Below, in pieces: positions 16,543 to 25,753 of a DNA stretch of 43,334 bases. The translations under genes were made by a program, and so were the position numbers. The notes below the pieces were generated by a model. The model was not told the origin of the DNA, searched no databases, and worked only from the letters and a program-made list of their open reading frames with translations. Numbering within the stretch: position 1 is the stretch's first letter; every line of letters begins with the position of its first letter. The stretch is taken from contig JASJDM010000067.1 in NCBI GenBank assembly GCA_030065125.1, positions 1 to 43,334 of the forward strand. Direction: 5' to 3'. Source of the DNA: Lysobacterales bacterium. GTDB taxonomy: Bacteria; Pseudomonadota; Gammaproteobacteria; Xanthomonadales; SZUA-38.

Positions 16543-17672
16543 TGGCAACGGGACGGCGCAGGTTTCTGCAGGCCGGCGCGGCCGGTGTTTTGGCGTTGGG
16601 GTTGCCCGGTGTGCAGTCGGCCGAGCGTCCGCTGATCATCGACGGGCTGGGCGGCATCGGTAATCCCAACCTGCGCTTCACCGGACTGCCCATGTCCGAG
16701 CGGCCGTTCGCCGATGTGGATGCCCGGGCCCTGGCTGACGGCAAACGATCCGGGCTGACGGCCGCCAACGTCACCATGGGCTACGTGGCGGGACCCGAGG
16801 AACCGTTCGACTATTCCCTGCGTCACGTTTCCCGCTGGGACAAGCTGATCAGGCGGTATCCCGATCAGTTGCTCAAGGTGTGGACCGCTGCGGATATCCA
16901 GCGCTGCCACCGCGAAGGCCGAATCGGCATTATCTACGGGTTTCAGAACGGGGCCATGATGGGTGATGACGCCACCCGTGTGGAGATCTTCGCCAATATG
17001 GGTGTGCGGATCATCCAGCTGACGTACAACCGTCGCAACCAGTTGGGGGACGGCTGCCTGGAGCCCGAGAACCGTGGCCTGACCGAATTTGGCCGGGAGG
17101 TTGTGGCCCAGCTGAATGACCACCGCATCCTGGTGGACCTCAGTCATGGCGGTGACCAGATCTGCCTGGATGCCATGGAGGCTTCGCGGGCCCCGATCGC
17201 CATTACCCACACGGGCTGTCGGGCCCTGGGTGACCACCCCCGAAACAAGTCAGATCGCGACCTGCGGATGGTGGCAGAGCAGGGTGGGGTGGTTGGCATT
17301 TACCACATGCCTTACATGACGCCCGGCCGTCAGAGCACCGTGGAGGATTTCCTGCGCCACATCGATCACGCCATCCAGGTATGCGGCGAAGACCACGTTG
17401 GGGTGGGCACCGACGTGTCCGTGTCCACTTTCGATGACCTGGACGCCTTCAAGCGAGACCTGAAAAAAGAGGTGGAGGAGCGCGCCCGGCTGGGCATTGG
17501 GGCGCCCGGCGAACTGTCCGGCATCATGCCCATGCTGCCGGACCTGCGCGGACCGGACCAGTTCGTGCAGCTGGCGGATCTGCTGGCGGATCGGGGTTAC
17601 AGTGCCAGCCGCATCGAAAAATTCCTGGGCGGGAATTTTCTGAGACTTCTGGGAGAGGTTTGGGGCGGCTGA
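16542..17672 (+). CDS. Membrane-dipeptidase (M19)-like protein with atypical metal site
   Basis: This is a 376-residue amidohydrolase-fold protein of the M19 (renal dipeptidase) family. The N-terminus GRRRFLQAGAAG followed by a hydrophobic run and VQSA looks like a Tat signal, so it is probably periplasmic. Retained residues are His202 (VDLSH), His223 (ITHTG), the HPRN arginine and the GVGTD aspartate. The usual first metal motif H-x-D is replaced by DGLGGIG, the bridging Glu is Gln135 (YGFQNG), and the LTH histidine is LTY (Tyr162). Canonical members cleave dipeptides, often with a C-terminal D-residue, using two zincs; this one could bind one metal or have another activity. It overlaps the DUF1428 stop and ends the operon. 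Confidence 0.85.
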   Translation: MATGRRRFLQAGAAGVLALGLPGVQSAERPLIIDGLGGIGNPNLRFTGLPMSERPFADVDARALADGKRSGLTAANVTMGYVAGPEEPFDYSLRHVSRWDKLIRRYPDQLLKVWTAADIQRCHREGRIGIIYGFQNGAMMGDDATRVEIFANMGVRIIQLTYNRRNQLGDGCLEPENRGLTEFGREVVAQLNDHRILVDLSHGGDQICLDAMEASRAPIAITHTGCRALGDHPRNKSDRDLRMVAEQGGVVGIYHMPYMTPGRQSTVEDFLRHIDHAIQVCGEDHVGVGTDVSVSTFDDLDAFKRDLKKEVEERARLGIGAPGELSGIMPMLPDLRGPDQFVQLADLLADRGYSASRIEKFLGGNFLRLLGEVWGG

Positions 17673-17727
17673 TACCTGACCACGGAGGACTACGTGGCTT
17701 CCACCCCGGTTCCTCTCACCAATTTAC

Positions 17728-19833
17728 TCATTCCAGATTGGTGCCAGATTTCGGCAGGCCGTCGGACCAGCCGTTGCGCCGTCTCATCTCCGCCAGCTTC
17801 GCGAGTTCCGGACGCTCCCAAAGCGCATGATAGCGTGGGTGTTCCAGAACCCAGTCGGGATACGGGTTTCTGCCGTAAAAGGGCGACAGTGAAAACGCGG
17901 AAGAAAACAGATCCCCCCGTTCGTAAGCCAGGGTGATGGCGTCAATCACCGTTTCACGGGGCAGCACCTCGGCCAAGGCGGGACCCCAGATGCCGATGTG
18001 ATTGGTGATGATCTGTTGCGCAAAAAGCCTGCGCACCCCCTCAACCGTCTCGTTGGTGTCCGCCTGCTCGAAACCAATAGAGTAGTAAGCCGGATTCACT
18101 TTGACGACCGTGGGCTTGGACGACTCGGGGATGGTCTCAAGCACCGCTTCGAATTGATCGTAAATGGGCGACCAGCGTTGTTTGATCGATGGGTCCTCCG
18201 ACAGTATCGCTGCCGCCGAGGCGTAAGCGACAAAGCCTTCCTGCAGGCAGTTGGACTGCTGGCACGCGTCGAAGAATTCGAACGCTGAACTGGTCTCGCC
18301 GGCAATGGAGAGCATAACGGCAAGCCCCATTCGGGCTACATTATTCAGAGGGTCAAGACGGATGGTGCGGCGGTAATTTTCCAGCGCAGTCTGCAGATCA
18401 CCCACGATCCAGGAATATCTGGCGGCAGCAACCAACACCCATCCTGCTTTGGGGGCAATGGCCTGGGCTTGTTCCAGATGCAGCTTCGCCCGATCCAGGT
18501 CGATCTCAACGCTGGTGTACCAGAAAACCAGGGCGGCATTCACAAGGTAGTCCTCTGGCTGCAATTGGAGCGCCCGCTCAACGTCCCGGCTCACCTGGTT
18601 TATAAAGTCCTCCTTGTTCCGCGACAAAGGGCCGCTCGACGAGCTGACGCCAATGATTGCCAGCGCGCTCCAGGCTTCGGCAAAGCCCGGATCAATCTCA
18701 ACCGCTGCACGGAGCAGCTCGTAGGCTTCATGTATCGCCCCGTCCCGGCGCATCCGGTTGCCCCACACGTGGAGGCCCTGATAGTAGCGCTCTACCGCCT
18801 CGGGTGCGTAGTTCCCCCTGGGCGCAACGCGATCGCCGTAGCCGACATGGAGCCGAAGCTGCAGCGCACGGCTGATCTCGCGAACGATTTCGTCCTGCAG
18901 TTCAAAGCTGGCGCCGGTAGCTTCCTCCAGCACGCCTGACCAGACATGGTAGCCGTCTGCCGCGCGAATGAGCTGGGCGGCCACCCGGGTTTTGCCGTCG
19001 GCGCTTCGGACCGAGCCCTCGACCACGTAATCCACGTCGAGTTGACGGGCGATTTCCCGGATGTCCCGGTCCACGTTCTTGAAACTGAATGACGACGTGC
19101 GGGCAGCCACGGCCAGGTCATCGATGGCGGCCAGGGCGTTAATCAACTCCTCGGTGACGCCATCGCCAAACCACGCGTCTGCCTCCCGGTCTGACAGGGG
19201 CCTGAATGGCAGCACGGCGATGGGAATCTGACCGGAGCGGGTCCCGATCGCATCGGGACCGTCTTTGCGACCAGTCAGGGTGTAGATAGCGGCCAGGAGT
19301 GCTGCACTCAGCGCGGCCGCGGCGACCAGCCCAACCCAACGGGTTCGCGTCGCGCCCCTGCCTGGACCCGTCGATGTCGTGCCGGCTTCGGCCGGCGTCA
19401 CTCCGGTGTCCGGCGCCACCACCAGGCGATAGCCCTTTTTAGGCGCCGTTACGATGTAGTCCTGCTCGACTCCCAGGCTCTTGAAGGTCTTTCGGAGGAT
19501 CGAAACCGCACGGCTCAAGCCTTCGTCGGTACCGGCCCCAGGTCCCCAGACCTGCTCGAGAATGGCTTCACGCAGCGCCACCTCGCCCTGACATTCGGCA
19601 ATAGCGCAAAGCACCCCCAAAACCCTGGGTTCGACCTGCCGCTCTTCGGCCCCTCGGCTGATGGTGTTGCTCAGCGGGTCGATCCAACAGTCCCCGAGGC
19701 GAAAGCGGGTTGTGGACAACGTCGGTGTCGGCACAGCAAATGCGTGTTGGGCAAAGACTAAAGATGACATACCGGTTGCGGCAAGACAACGAATATCCCG
19801 CCGCGCGGGTACTGCGTGCTCTGAAAGCGTCAT
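17728..19833 (-). CDS. CadC-like transmembrane regulator with TolB-like and TPR regions
   Basis: This is a roughly 701-residue one-component regulator. It has an OmpR-type winged helix (about residues 43-138, ending YIVTAPKKGYRLV), one membrane helix (about 166-186), then a TolB-like region (IPIAVLPFRPLS; VDYVVEGSVR) and helical TPR repeats to about 560. The C-terminus HPRYHALWERPELAKLAEMR is typical of this family. The N-terminal half would bind DNA in the cytoplasm while the TolB/TPR half senses in the periplasm. The start is uncertain: ATG 19833 or ATG 19770, neither with a clear ribosome site. It is divergent from the FG-GAP gene, with ATCTTAGG repeats between, so that gene is the likely target. 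Its signal is unknown. Confidence 0.87.
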   Translation of the reverse strand: MTLSEHAVPARRDIRCLAATGMSSLVFAQHAFAVPTPTLSTTRFRLGDCWIDPLSNTISRGAEERQVEPRVLGVLCAIAECQGEVALREAILEQVWGPGAGTDEGLSRAVSILRKTFKSLGVEQDYIVTAPKKGYRLVVAPDTGVTPAEAGTTSTGPGRGATRTRWVGLVAAAALSAALLAAIYTLTGRKDGPDAIGTRSGQIPIAVLPFRPLSDREADAWFGDGVTEELINALAAIDDLAVAARTSSFSFKNVDRDIREIARQLDVDYVVEGSVRSADGKTRVAAQLIRAADGYHVWSGVLEEATGASFELQDEIVREISRALQLRLHVGYGDRVAPRGNYAPEAVERYYQGLHVWGNRMRRDGAIHEAYELLRAAVEIDPGFAEAWSALAIIGVSSSSGPLSRNKEDFINQVSRDVERALQLQPEDYLVNAALVFWYTSVEIDLDRAKLHLEQAQAIAPKAGWVLVAAARYSWIVGDLQTALENYRRTIRLDPLNNVARMGLAVMLSIAGETSSAFEFFDACQQSNCLQEGFVAYASAAAILSEDPSIKQRWSPIYDQFEAVLETIPESSKPTVVKVNPAYYSIGFEQADTNETVEGVRRLFAQQIITNHIGIWGPALAEVLPRETVIDAITLAYERGDLFSSAFSLSPFYGRNPYPDWVLEHPRYHALWERPELAKLAEMRRRNGWSDGLPKSGTNLE

Positions 19834-19842
19834 CGCGGCGCC

Positions 19843-19934
19843 ATCTTAGGGAAATCTTAGGTCTTACGGTTTTCAAAAAAATTTATATTTGTCAATGAGT
19901 TAATGCTCATTTGTCGATCTCATCCACCTAAGAT
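19843..19934. promoter_or_regulatory. ATCTTAGG repeats in the divergent regulator/FG-GAP promoter region
   Basis: ATCTTAGG occurs at 19843-19850 and again at 19854-19861, exactly 11 bp apart, with an inverted copy CCTAAGAT at 19927-19934. Between them is an AT-rich stretch (19868-19915) and a small inverted repeat ATGAG-N6-CTCAT. Direct repeats one helical turn apart are how OmpR-type winged-helix dimers usually bind, so this is a candidate operator for the adjacent regulator. Binding is inference. Confidence 0.5.
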
Positions 19935-20116
19935 AATCCTCAGGACATGCCGCGCGTGCCCATCCCATAATCCAACCACATTGGCCGCTGCCGGTGGCGA
20001 CAAGCGTTGCTCCGCCCGCCGGCATTCGCCGCTGTCAGGAACCGGCCGCTGTTGTCGGAGCCGGTCCGCAGGCGCAACGACGGATCAGCGTCTTCAGCTT
20101 CAAGTATTGGGGGACA

Positions 20117-23100
20117 ATGGAGATGAACACCCACATCAAGCCTGGACACGAAAAAATAGGCCGCGCCGAATGGAAGCACTTTGCCGCGGCCTGTCTTCTC
20201 GCGCTGTTTTGTGGCGTGCCGGTACTGCTGTCCGGCGCCAGCTTCACACCGCCGGCAACGATATTGAATACGCCCGACACGTCTCGGTTTACTGCCGGAT
20301 CAGCCACGGCTGCATCCATCGCACCTGAACGGGACGCTGGCTGGCTGTCCACGGTCCAGCAGAATATCGCGCTGCGGGAATACCACGTCAGCGACAACGG
20401 CTATGGCCTGCAGGCGCCCAACCGGGCGCACAATCTGCGAACCTATTTCGACGGCGTCGGCGTCACGATTGAAGATCGCACGGCACAGACAGAGCTTCTT
20501 GCATTGCGCTTTGGCGGCCTGTATCGCGGGACTGCGCGAATCGATACACAGGCGTCGCGGCCGGTGGCCAGGGCAAATCGAATCCACGTCGACCGGGGAC
20601 CGCTCACCGAGTGGTATGTCAACAGCGAAGCCGGGCTGAAACAGGGGTTTGACATTGGCCACAAACCCGCCGGCGACGGATGGCTGGAAGTGTCCGTGCA
20701 ACTCGGCGGTGCCCGGGCGCGCGTCAATGGCAACGATGTCACCCTCCGCACGGATTCCGGCCGTACGCTGCGCTACGCAAAGCTGGTGGTGACTGACGCC
20801 AATGGCGTTCGACACCCGGCTCACGTCGCCTTACCCGACCCGCACACCATCACCCTGGTGGTCGACGACAGCAGCGCGCAATACCCTCTCACCATCGATT
20901 CGCTGATTACCAGCACTGAGGATGCATTGCTCGAATCGAATCAGGCCGGTGCCGCTCTGGGCATCAGCGTCGCTGGCGCGGGTGACGTCAATGGGGATGG
21001 CTACGCAGACGTTATCGTAGGCGCTTGGGCTTACGATTTTGGTCAGAGTGGAGAAGGCGCGGCTTTCGTCTACCACGGCTCGGCTGCCGGTGTCAGTACC
21101 AGCGCGGCCACGCTGATCGAATCGGACGAATTTGACGCCCGCATGGGTTTCAGCGTTGCCGGCGCGGGCGACGTGAACGGTGACGGTTATGCCGACGTCA
21201 TCGTCGGGGCGCATTTCTACGGCACTCTTCCATCAAACAACGAAGGCGCGGCGTTCGTCTTTCATGGCTCGCCTGCGGGAATCCCTGACGGCAATCCAGG
21301 CAACGCCTCGGCCAGTCTTGAAACTGAACGGGCCGGCATGTTTCTGGGAGTCAGCGTTGCCGGCGCGGGCGACGTGAACGGCGATGGCTACGACGACGTC
21401 GTCGTTGGCGCTTCAGGGTATGACAATGGCCAGGTCAACGAAGGCGCAGCTTTCGTATATCTCGGTTCGAAAGATGGCGTCAAGAGCGGAAATCTGGAGG
21501 TTGCGGCAGCCACCCTCGAAGCCGATCAGGACAATGCGTCGATGGGATTGGGTGTTGCCGGCGCGGGCGACGTCAACGGCGATGGCTATGCCGACGTGAT
21601 TGTCGGGGCCTATCTGTACGACAACACCGAAACCGACGAGGGCGTGGCGTTGATCTACCACGGCTCGGCCACCGGCATCGCCAGCGGCGACGCGTTCGAC
21701 GCTGCGACTGCCCTGGTGTCCGGCCAGGCCGGCGCCGCCATGGGCTTCAGCGTTGCCGGCGCGGGGGACGTGAACGGCGATGGATTCGCCGACGTCATTG
21801 TCGGGGCGTCCAGCTATGACAACGGCCAGAGCGACGAGGGGGCGGCCTTTGTTTATCTGGGCTCGGCCACGGGCATCGCGACGGGGGATCCGACTATCGC
21901 CGCGGCCACCATCGAATCCGATCAGTTCGATGCCTCGCTGGGCATCAGCGTCGCGGGTGCGGGTGATGTCAATGGCGACGGCTATGCCGATGTGGTCGTT
22001 GGTGCCAATCAATACGACAGGGGTGAAACCGACGAAGGCGTTGCCGTGGTCTTTTTCGGCTCGGCCACCGGCATCGCCGGCGGCAATCCAACCACTGCCG
22101 AGGCCGTGTTCGAGTCTGATCAGGCCGATGCCGGCCTGGGCCGCGGCGTGGCCGGTGCGGGCGACGTGAACGGCGATGGCTACGCCGACATTATCGCCGG
22201 CGCCACCAGCTATGAAAACGGTGAAATCAATGAGGGCGCGGCGTTCGTCTACCACGGTTCGGCTGTCGGTATCGCCAGTGGCAATCCGACCACAGCTGCT
22301 GCAAGCCTTGAATCTGATCGGGTCAATGCCGGTTTTGCCTGGAGTGTGGCCGGTTCGGGCGATGTTAATGGCGACGGCTACGCCGATCTGATCGTCGGGG
22401 CTAAAGACTATGACAACGGCCAGAGCAACGAAGGCGCGGTCTTTGTCTATCATGGCACGGCCCAGGGCATCGACACCGTCGCCGCGGCCATGCTCGAATC
22501 CAACCAGACCGGCGCGCTGCTTGGAGCCAGCGTGGCCGGCGCGGGCGACGTCAACGGCGACGGCTTTGCCGATGTCATCCTTGGCGCGTATCTCTATTCG
22601 GTGGATCAGGCCAATGAGGGCTTGGCCCTGGTCTACCATGGCTCTGCCTCCGGAATCGCGAGCGGAGACCCAGCCACCGCAGCCGCTGTCCTGGAGTCCG
22701 ATCAGGCAGGTTCCTGGGCAGGGTTCAGCGTGGCCGGCGCAGGTGATGTGAACGGCGATGGCTACGCCGATGTAATCGTCGGCGCCTATCGCTACGACAA
22801 CGGTGACACCGACGAAGGTGCTGCCTTCGTCTTTCACGGCTCGGCCAGCGGCATTACCAGCGGCGGGCCAACCATGGCCGCGACTATCATCGAGTCCGAT
22901 CAAGCTGATGCCTGGCTGGGCTGGAGCGTGGCCGGTGCGGGCGACGTCAACGGCGACGGCTTTGCCGATGTGATCGTCTCGGCCATTGACTATGACAACG
23001 GGCAGGTCGACACAGGCGCAGCCTTTATTTTTCACGGCGCGGCCGCTGGCATCTCCAGCGGCAATCCGGGCAGCGCCGCTGCTGCGCTTGGATCGGGCCA

Positions 23101-25675
23101 GACGGATGCAAACTTCGGCATCAGCGTGGACGGCGCGGGGGATGTTAACGGCGATGGCTATGGCGATGTAATCGTCGGGGCCAATCGTTACGACGACGAC
23201 GAACTGGACGAAGGCGTTGCCCTGGTCTACCACGGCTCTGCCACCGGCATCGCCAGCGGCGATCCAGTGGTCGCCGCGGCACAACTGGAATCCAATCAGG
23301 TACGCGCCAACCTTGGCACCAGCGTCGCCGGCGCTGGCGACGTAAATGGTGACGGCTATGCCGACGTGATTGTCGGAGCTGTTCGCTACGACAACGGTGA
23401 AGCCGACGAAGGCGTTGCCTTGGTCTACCACGGCTCTGCTTCCGGCATTGCTTTCGGCAATCCGAGCACCGCCGCAGCGACGCTCGAGTCCGATCAGGAA
23501 GGCGCGTGGATGGGGTCCAGCGTGGCCGGCGCGGGTGATGTCAATGGCGATGGCTTTGCGGACGTGGTTGTTGGTGCTTCTCAATTTGAAGTCGGCCAAG
23601 GCAATCAAGGCGCGGCCTTTGTCTTCCATGGCAACCGCAGCGGCCGCCCGGTGCTGGCGCAGCAGCGCCGCGCCGACGACAGCACAGCCGTAGCCGCCTG
23701 GGGCGCAAGTTACAATAACAGGGCTTTCATCGTTGAGATGCAGGGCACCCATCCGGACGGCCTGGCCAGGGTGCGCCTGCAAATACAAGCTTGCGGCACC
23801 GGCGTTGCCTTTGGCAATGCTGGTTGTATCGACCAGGTCGGAAGTTGGGCCAGGACGGACAACGCGGCTGCGACGCTGACGGAAACGGTCAGCGACCTCA
23901 CTACCGGAGCACTGTACCGTTGGCGCGCCCGCGTGCAGTACGCGCCGTTGACCGCAACTCCGCCGCTGATTCCCTCCCACGGCCCCTGGCGCCGTTTTGA
24001 CGCCCAGGCCGGCGAGGCCGACGTTCGCACGTTACTGGACACCACCGAGCCCACGGTGATCCCCCCGGACAATATCTCCCGCGAAGCAACGGGACCGGTA
24101 ACAGCGGTCACCCTGGGGGTGGCGACGGTGACCGACAACGTCAACGCTGGACTGACGGCCAGCCCGGACAACACCGGCCCGTTCGCCGTCGGCATACACC
24201 TGGTCACCTGGAGCGCTACCGACAGCGCCGGCAACACCGGCACGGCCGTGCAGGCGATAAAAATTGCCGACAGCACAGCGCCGACCGTCACCATCACGGG
24301 CGCCAATCCGCTGCTGCTGACGGTGGGTGATGCCTATGATGATCCGGGTGCCACGGCCACCGACCTGGTCGATGGTGACCTGACCGCTGCCATCGTCACC
24401 GCGGGCACCGTGGATACCGGCGCACCAGGCAGCTACAGCGTGACCTACACAGCCACCGATGCGGCCGGCAACGCCGGCACGGCCACCCGTGTGGTGAACG
24501 TCAGCGATGTCGGTGCCCCGGTCATCACGCCGCCAGCCGACATCACCGTGGAAGCCACCGGCCCGACCACACCGGTTGACCTGGGCACGCCAACGGTGAC
24601 CGACGATGTGGATACCGGCCTGACCGCCACTCCTGACAACAGCGGCCCGTTTGCGGTGGGCCTGCATCTCATCACCTGGACAGCCAGCGACAGTTCCGGC
24701 AACGTCGGCACGGCCACCCAAACCGTGACGGTTACTGATACGACGCCGCCCTCTATTGCGTTGATCGGCGCTGACCCCCTGATGCTGACGCTGGGCCAAC
24801 CCCTGGATGACCCGGGCGCGACTGCGATGGACCTGGTGGACGGCGACCTGAGCGCCGGGATCTCCGTCGCCGGTACAGTCGACGTCAATATCGTGGGCGA
24901 ATACACACTCACCTACAGCGCCACCGACGCCGCCGGCAATTCAGGTACCGCTGAGCGTGCCGTCATAGTGAGGGCCTTCACCGTGGGTGGCGCCGTCAAC
25001 GGCCTGACCGGGACCGGCCTGGTGCTGCGAAACAATGGCGGTGACGACCTTTTCATCAATGCCGACGGTGGCTTCGTATTCATGACGCCCCTGGCCGATG
25101 GTGCGGGCTACGTGGTGACCATCGCCAGTCAGCCGGATGGCCAGGTCTGCAGTGTCAGCAACGGCAGCGGCACGGTGGCAGGTGCCGACGTCACCGATGT
25201 GCTGGTGTCCTGTGGAGCCGCGGCCACGGATCTGGCGGTCAGCATTACAGACAATCTTCAGGGGTTTGGTCCCGGCGATCCGCTGACCTATCAGATTGGC
25301 GTCGTCAATAACGGACCCATTGCAGTGGTCAACGCCACCGTTACCACCGCCGCCGCGTCAGCATTGCTGGACCTGACCTGGGAATGCCTGCCGGGCAGCG
25401 ACTCGGCATGCACCGGGTCGGGTAGCGGCGATATCGACGACCTGGTGTCGATCCCCGTGGGTGGCTCGGTCAACTACGTCCTCACCGGCATCACGTCGGA
25501 GGATTTTGAGGGCGTGATCGAGACCACCGTGACCGTGACGCCGCCGCCACCCCTGGTCGATCTGGATCCGGCCAACAACAGCGCAACCGACCTGACCAGC
25601 CTGGACGGCTTATTCAGCAACGGTTTTGAGAGTCCGTTGATGCAGCTGAAGCGGTGGCTGGAAGCCATCGAGTAG
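20117..25675 (+). CDS. Giant exported FG-GAP repeat / HYR-Ig-like protein
   Basis: This is a roughly 1852-residue protein. A hydrophobic export segment (HFAAACLLALFCGVPVLLSG) is followed by an N-terminal beta-rich domain (to about residue 270). Then come 14 tandem FG-GAP beta-propeller repeats of about 62-67 residues, each with SVAGAGDVNGDGYADVIVG, a Ca-binding D-x-N-x-D-G-x-x-D loop. Next is a fibronectin-like segment, then alternating HYR (DNTGPFAVGIHLVTWSATDS) and DUF5011-like (DDPGATATDLVDGDL) modules, a DUF11-like domain, and a C-terminal LFSNGFES motif. It is probably a secreted or surface calcium-binding adhesion or matrix protein; no catalytic motif is visible. The ATG at 20117 follows GGGGGA; an in-frame ATG at 19994 exists but would put the export segment far inside. 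Divergent from the CadC-like regulator. Confidence 0.88.
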   Translation: MEMNTHIKPGHEKIGRAEWKHFAAACLLALFCGVPVLLSGASFTPPATILNTPDTSRFTAGSATAASIAPERDAGWLSTVQQNIALREYHVSDNGYGLQAPNRAHNLRTYFDGVGVTIEDRTAQTELLALRFGGLYRGTARIDTQASRPVARANRIHVDRGPLTEWYVNSEAGLKQGFDIGHKPAGDGWLEVSVQLGGARARVNGNDVTLRTDSGRTLRYAKLVVTDANGVRHPAHVALPDPHTITLVVDDSSAQYPLTIDSLITSTEDALLESNQAGAALGISVAGAGDVNGDGYADVIVGAWAYDFGQSGEGAAFVYHGSAAGVSTSAATLIESDEFDARMGFSVAGAGDVNGDGYADVIVGAHFYGTLPSNNEGAAFVFHGSPAGIPDGNPGNASASLETERAGMFLGVSVAGAGDVNGDGYDDVVVGASGYDNGQVNEGAAFVYLGSKDGVKSGNLEVAAATLEADQDNASMGLGVAGAGDVNGDGYADVIVGAYLYDNTETDEGVALIYHGSATGIASGDAFDAATALVSGQAGAAMGFSVAGAGDVNGDGFADVIVGASSYDNGQSDEGAAFVYLGSATGIATGDPTIAAATIESDQFDASLGISVAGAGDVNGDGYADVVVGANQYDRGETDEGVAVVFFGSATGIAGGNPTTAEAVFESDQADAGLGRGVAGAGDVNGDGYADIIAGATSYENGEINEGAAFVYHGSAVGIASGNPTTAAASLESDRVNAGFAWSVAGSGDVNGDGYADLIVGAKDYDNGQSNEGAVFVYHGTAQGIDTVAAAMLESNQTGALLGASVAGAGDVNGDGFADVILGAYLYSVDQANEGLALVYHGSASGIASGDPATAAAVLESDQAGSWAGFSVAGAGDVNGDGYADVIVGAYRYDNGDTDEGAAFVFHGSASGITSGGPTMAATIIESDQADAWLGWSVAGAGDVNGDGFADVIVSAIDYDNGQVDTGAAFIFHGAAAGISSGNPGSAAAALGSGQTDANFGISVDGAGDVNGDGYGDVIVGANRYDDDELDEGVALVYHGSATGIASGDPVVAAAQLESNQVRANLGTSVAGAGDVNGDGYADVIVGAVRYDNGEADEGVALVYHGSASGIAFGNPSTAAATLESDQEGAWMGSSVAGAGDVNGDGFADVVVGASQFEVGQGNQGAAFVFHGNRSGRPVLAQQRRADDSTAVAAWGASYNNRAFIVEMQGTHPDGLARVRLQIQACGTGVAFGNAGCIDQVGSWARTDNAAATLTETVSDLTTGALYRWRARVQYAPLTATPPLIPSHGPWRRFDAQAGEADVRTLLDTTEPTVIPPDNISREATGPVTAVTLGVATVTDNVNAGLTASPDNTGPFAVGIHLVTWSATDSAGNTGTAVQAIKIADSTAPTVTITGANPLLLTVGDAYDDPGATATDLVDGDLTAAIVTAGTVDTGAPGSYSVTYTATDAAGNAGTATRVVNVSDVGAPVITPPADITVEATGPTTPVDLGTPTVTDDVDTGLTATPDNSGPFAVGLHLITWTASDSSGNVGTATQTVTVTDTTPPSIALIGADPLMLTLGQPLDDPGATAMDLVDGDLSAGISVAGTVDVNIVGEYTLTYSATDAAGNSGTAERAVIVRAFTVGGAVNGLTGTGLVLRNNGGDDLFINADGGFVFMTPLADGAGYVVTIASQPDGQVCSVSNGSGTVAGADVTDVLVSCGAAATDLAVSITDNLQGFGPGDPLTYQIGVVNNGPIAVVNATVTTAAASALLDLTWECLPGSDSACTGSGSGDIDDLVSIPVGGSVNYVLTGITSEDFEGVIETTVTVTPPPPLVDLDPANNSATDLTSLDGLFSNGFESPLMQLKRWLEAIE
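20926..23638 (+). repeat. 14 tandem coding repeats of about 198 bp (FG-GAP units)
   Basis: Each unit encodes one FG-GAP module and contains a near-constant block coding for VAGAGDVNGDGYADV. Units are mostly 198 bp, one or two shorter. Similarity between units is high at the DNA level, so copy-number change by recombination and short-read collapse are both plausible. A long antisense open frame (21413-23980) is a by-product of the repeated codon pattern. Confidence 0.88.
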
Positions 25676-25753
25676 CGCTTGTGAGGTATTCCGCGGCGGT
25701 ATTGAAAACCCCGGGCCGAATGGCCGAGAACCCCAACCCGGAGGAGTGAATTG

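Noticed and set aside
115..17672. A true microcystin (mlr) degradation cluster
   Set aside because: No MlrA-like membrane protease is present, and the families involved are broad; only the analogy is kept.
21413..23980. 855-residue antisense open frame
   Set aside because: It mirrors the FG-GAP repeats; the repeated codon pattern keeps the opposite frame free of stops.
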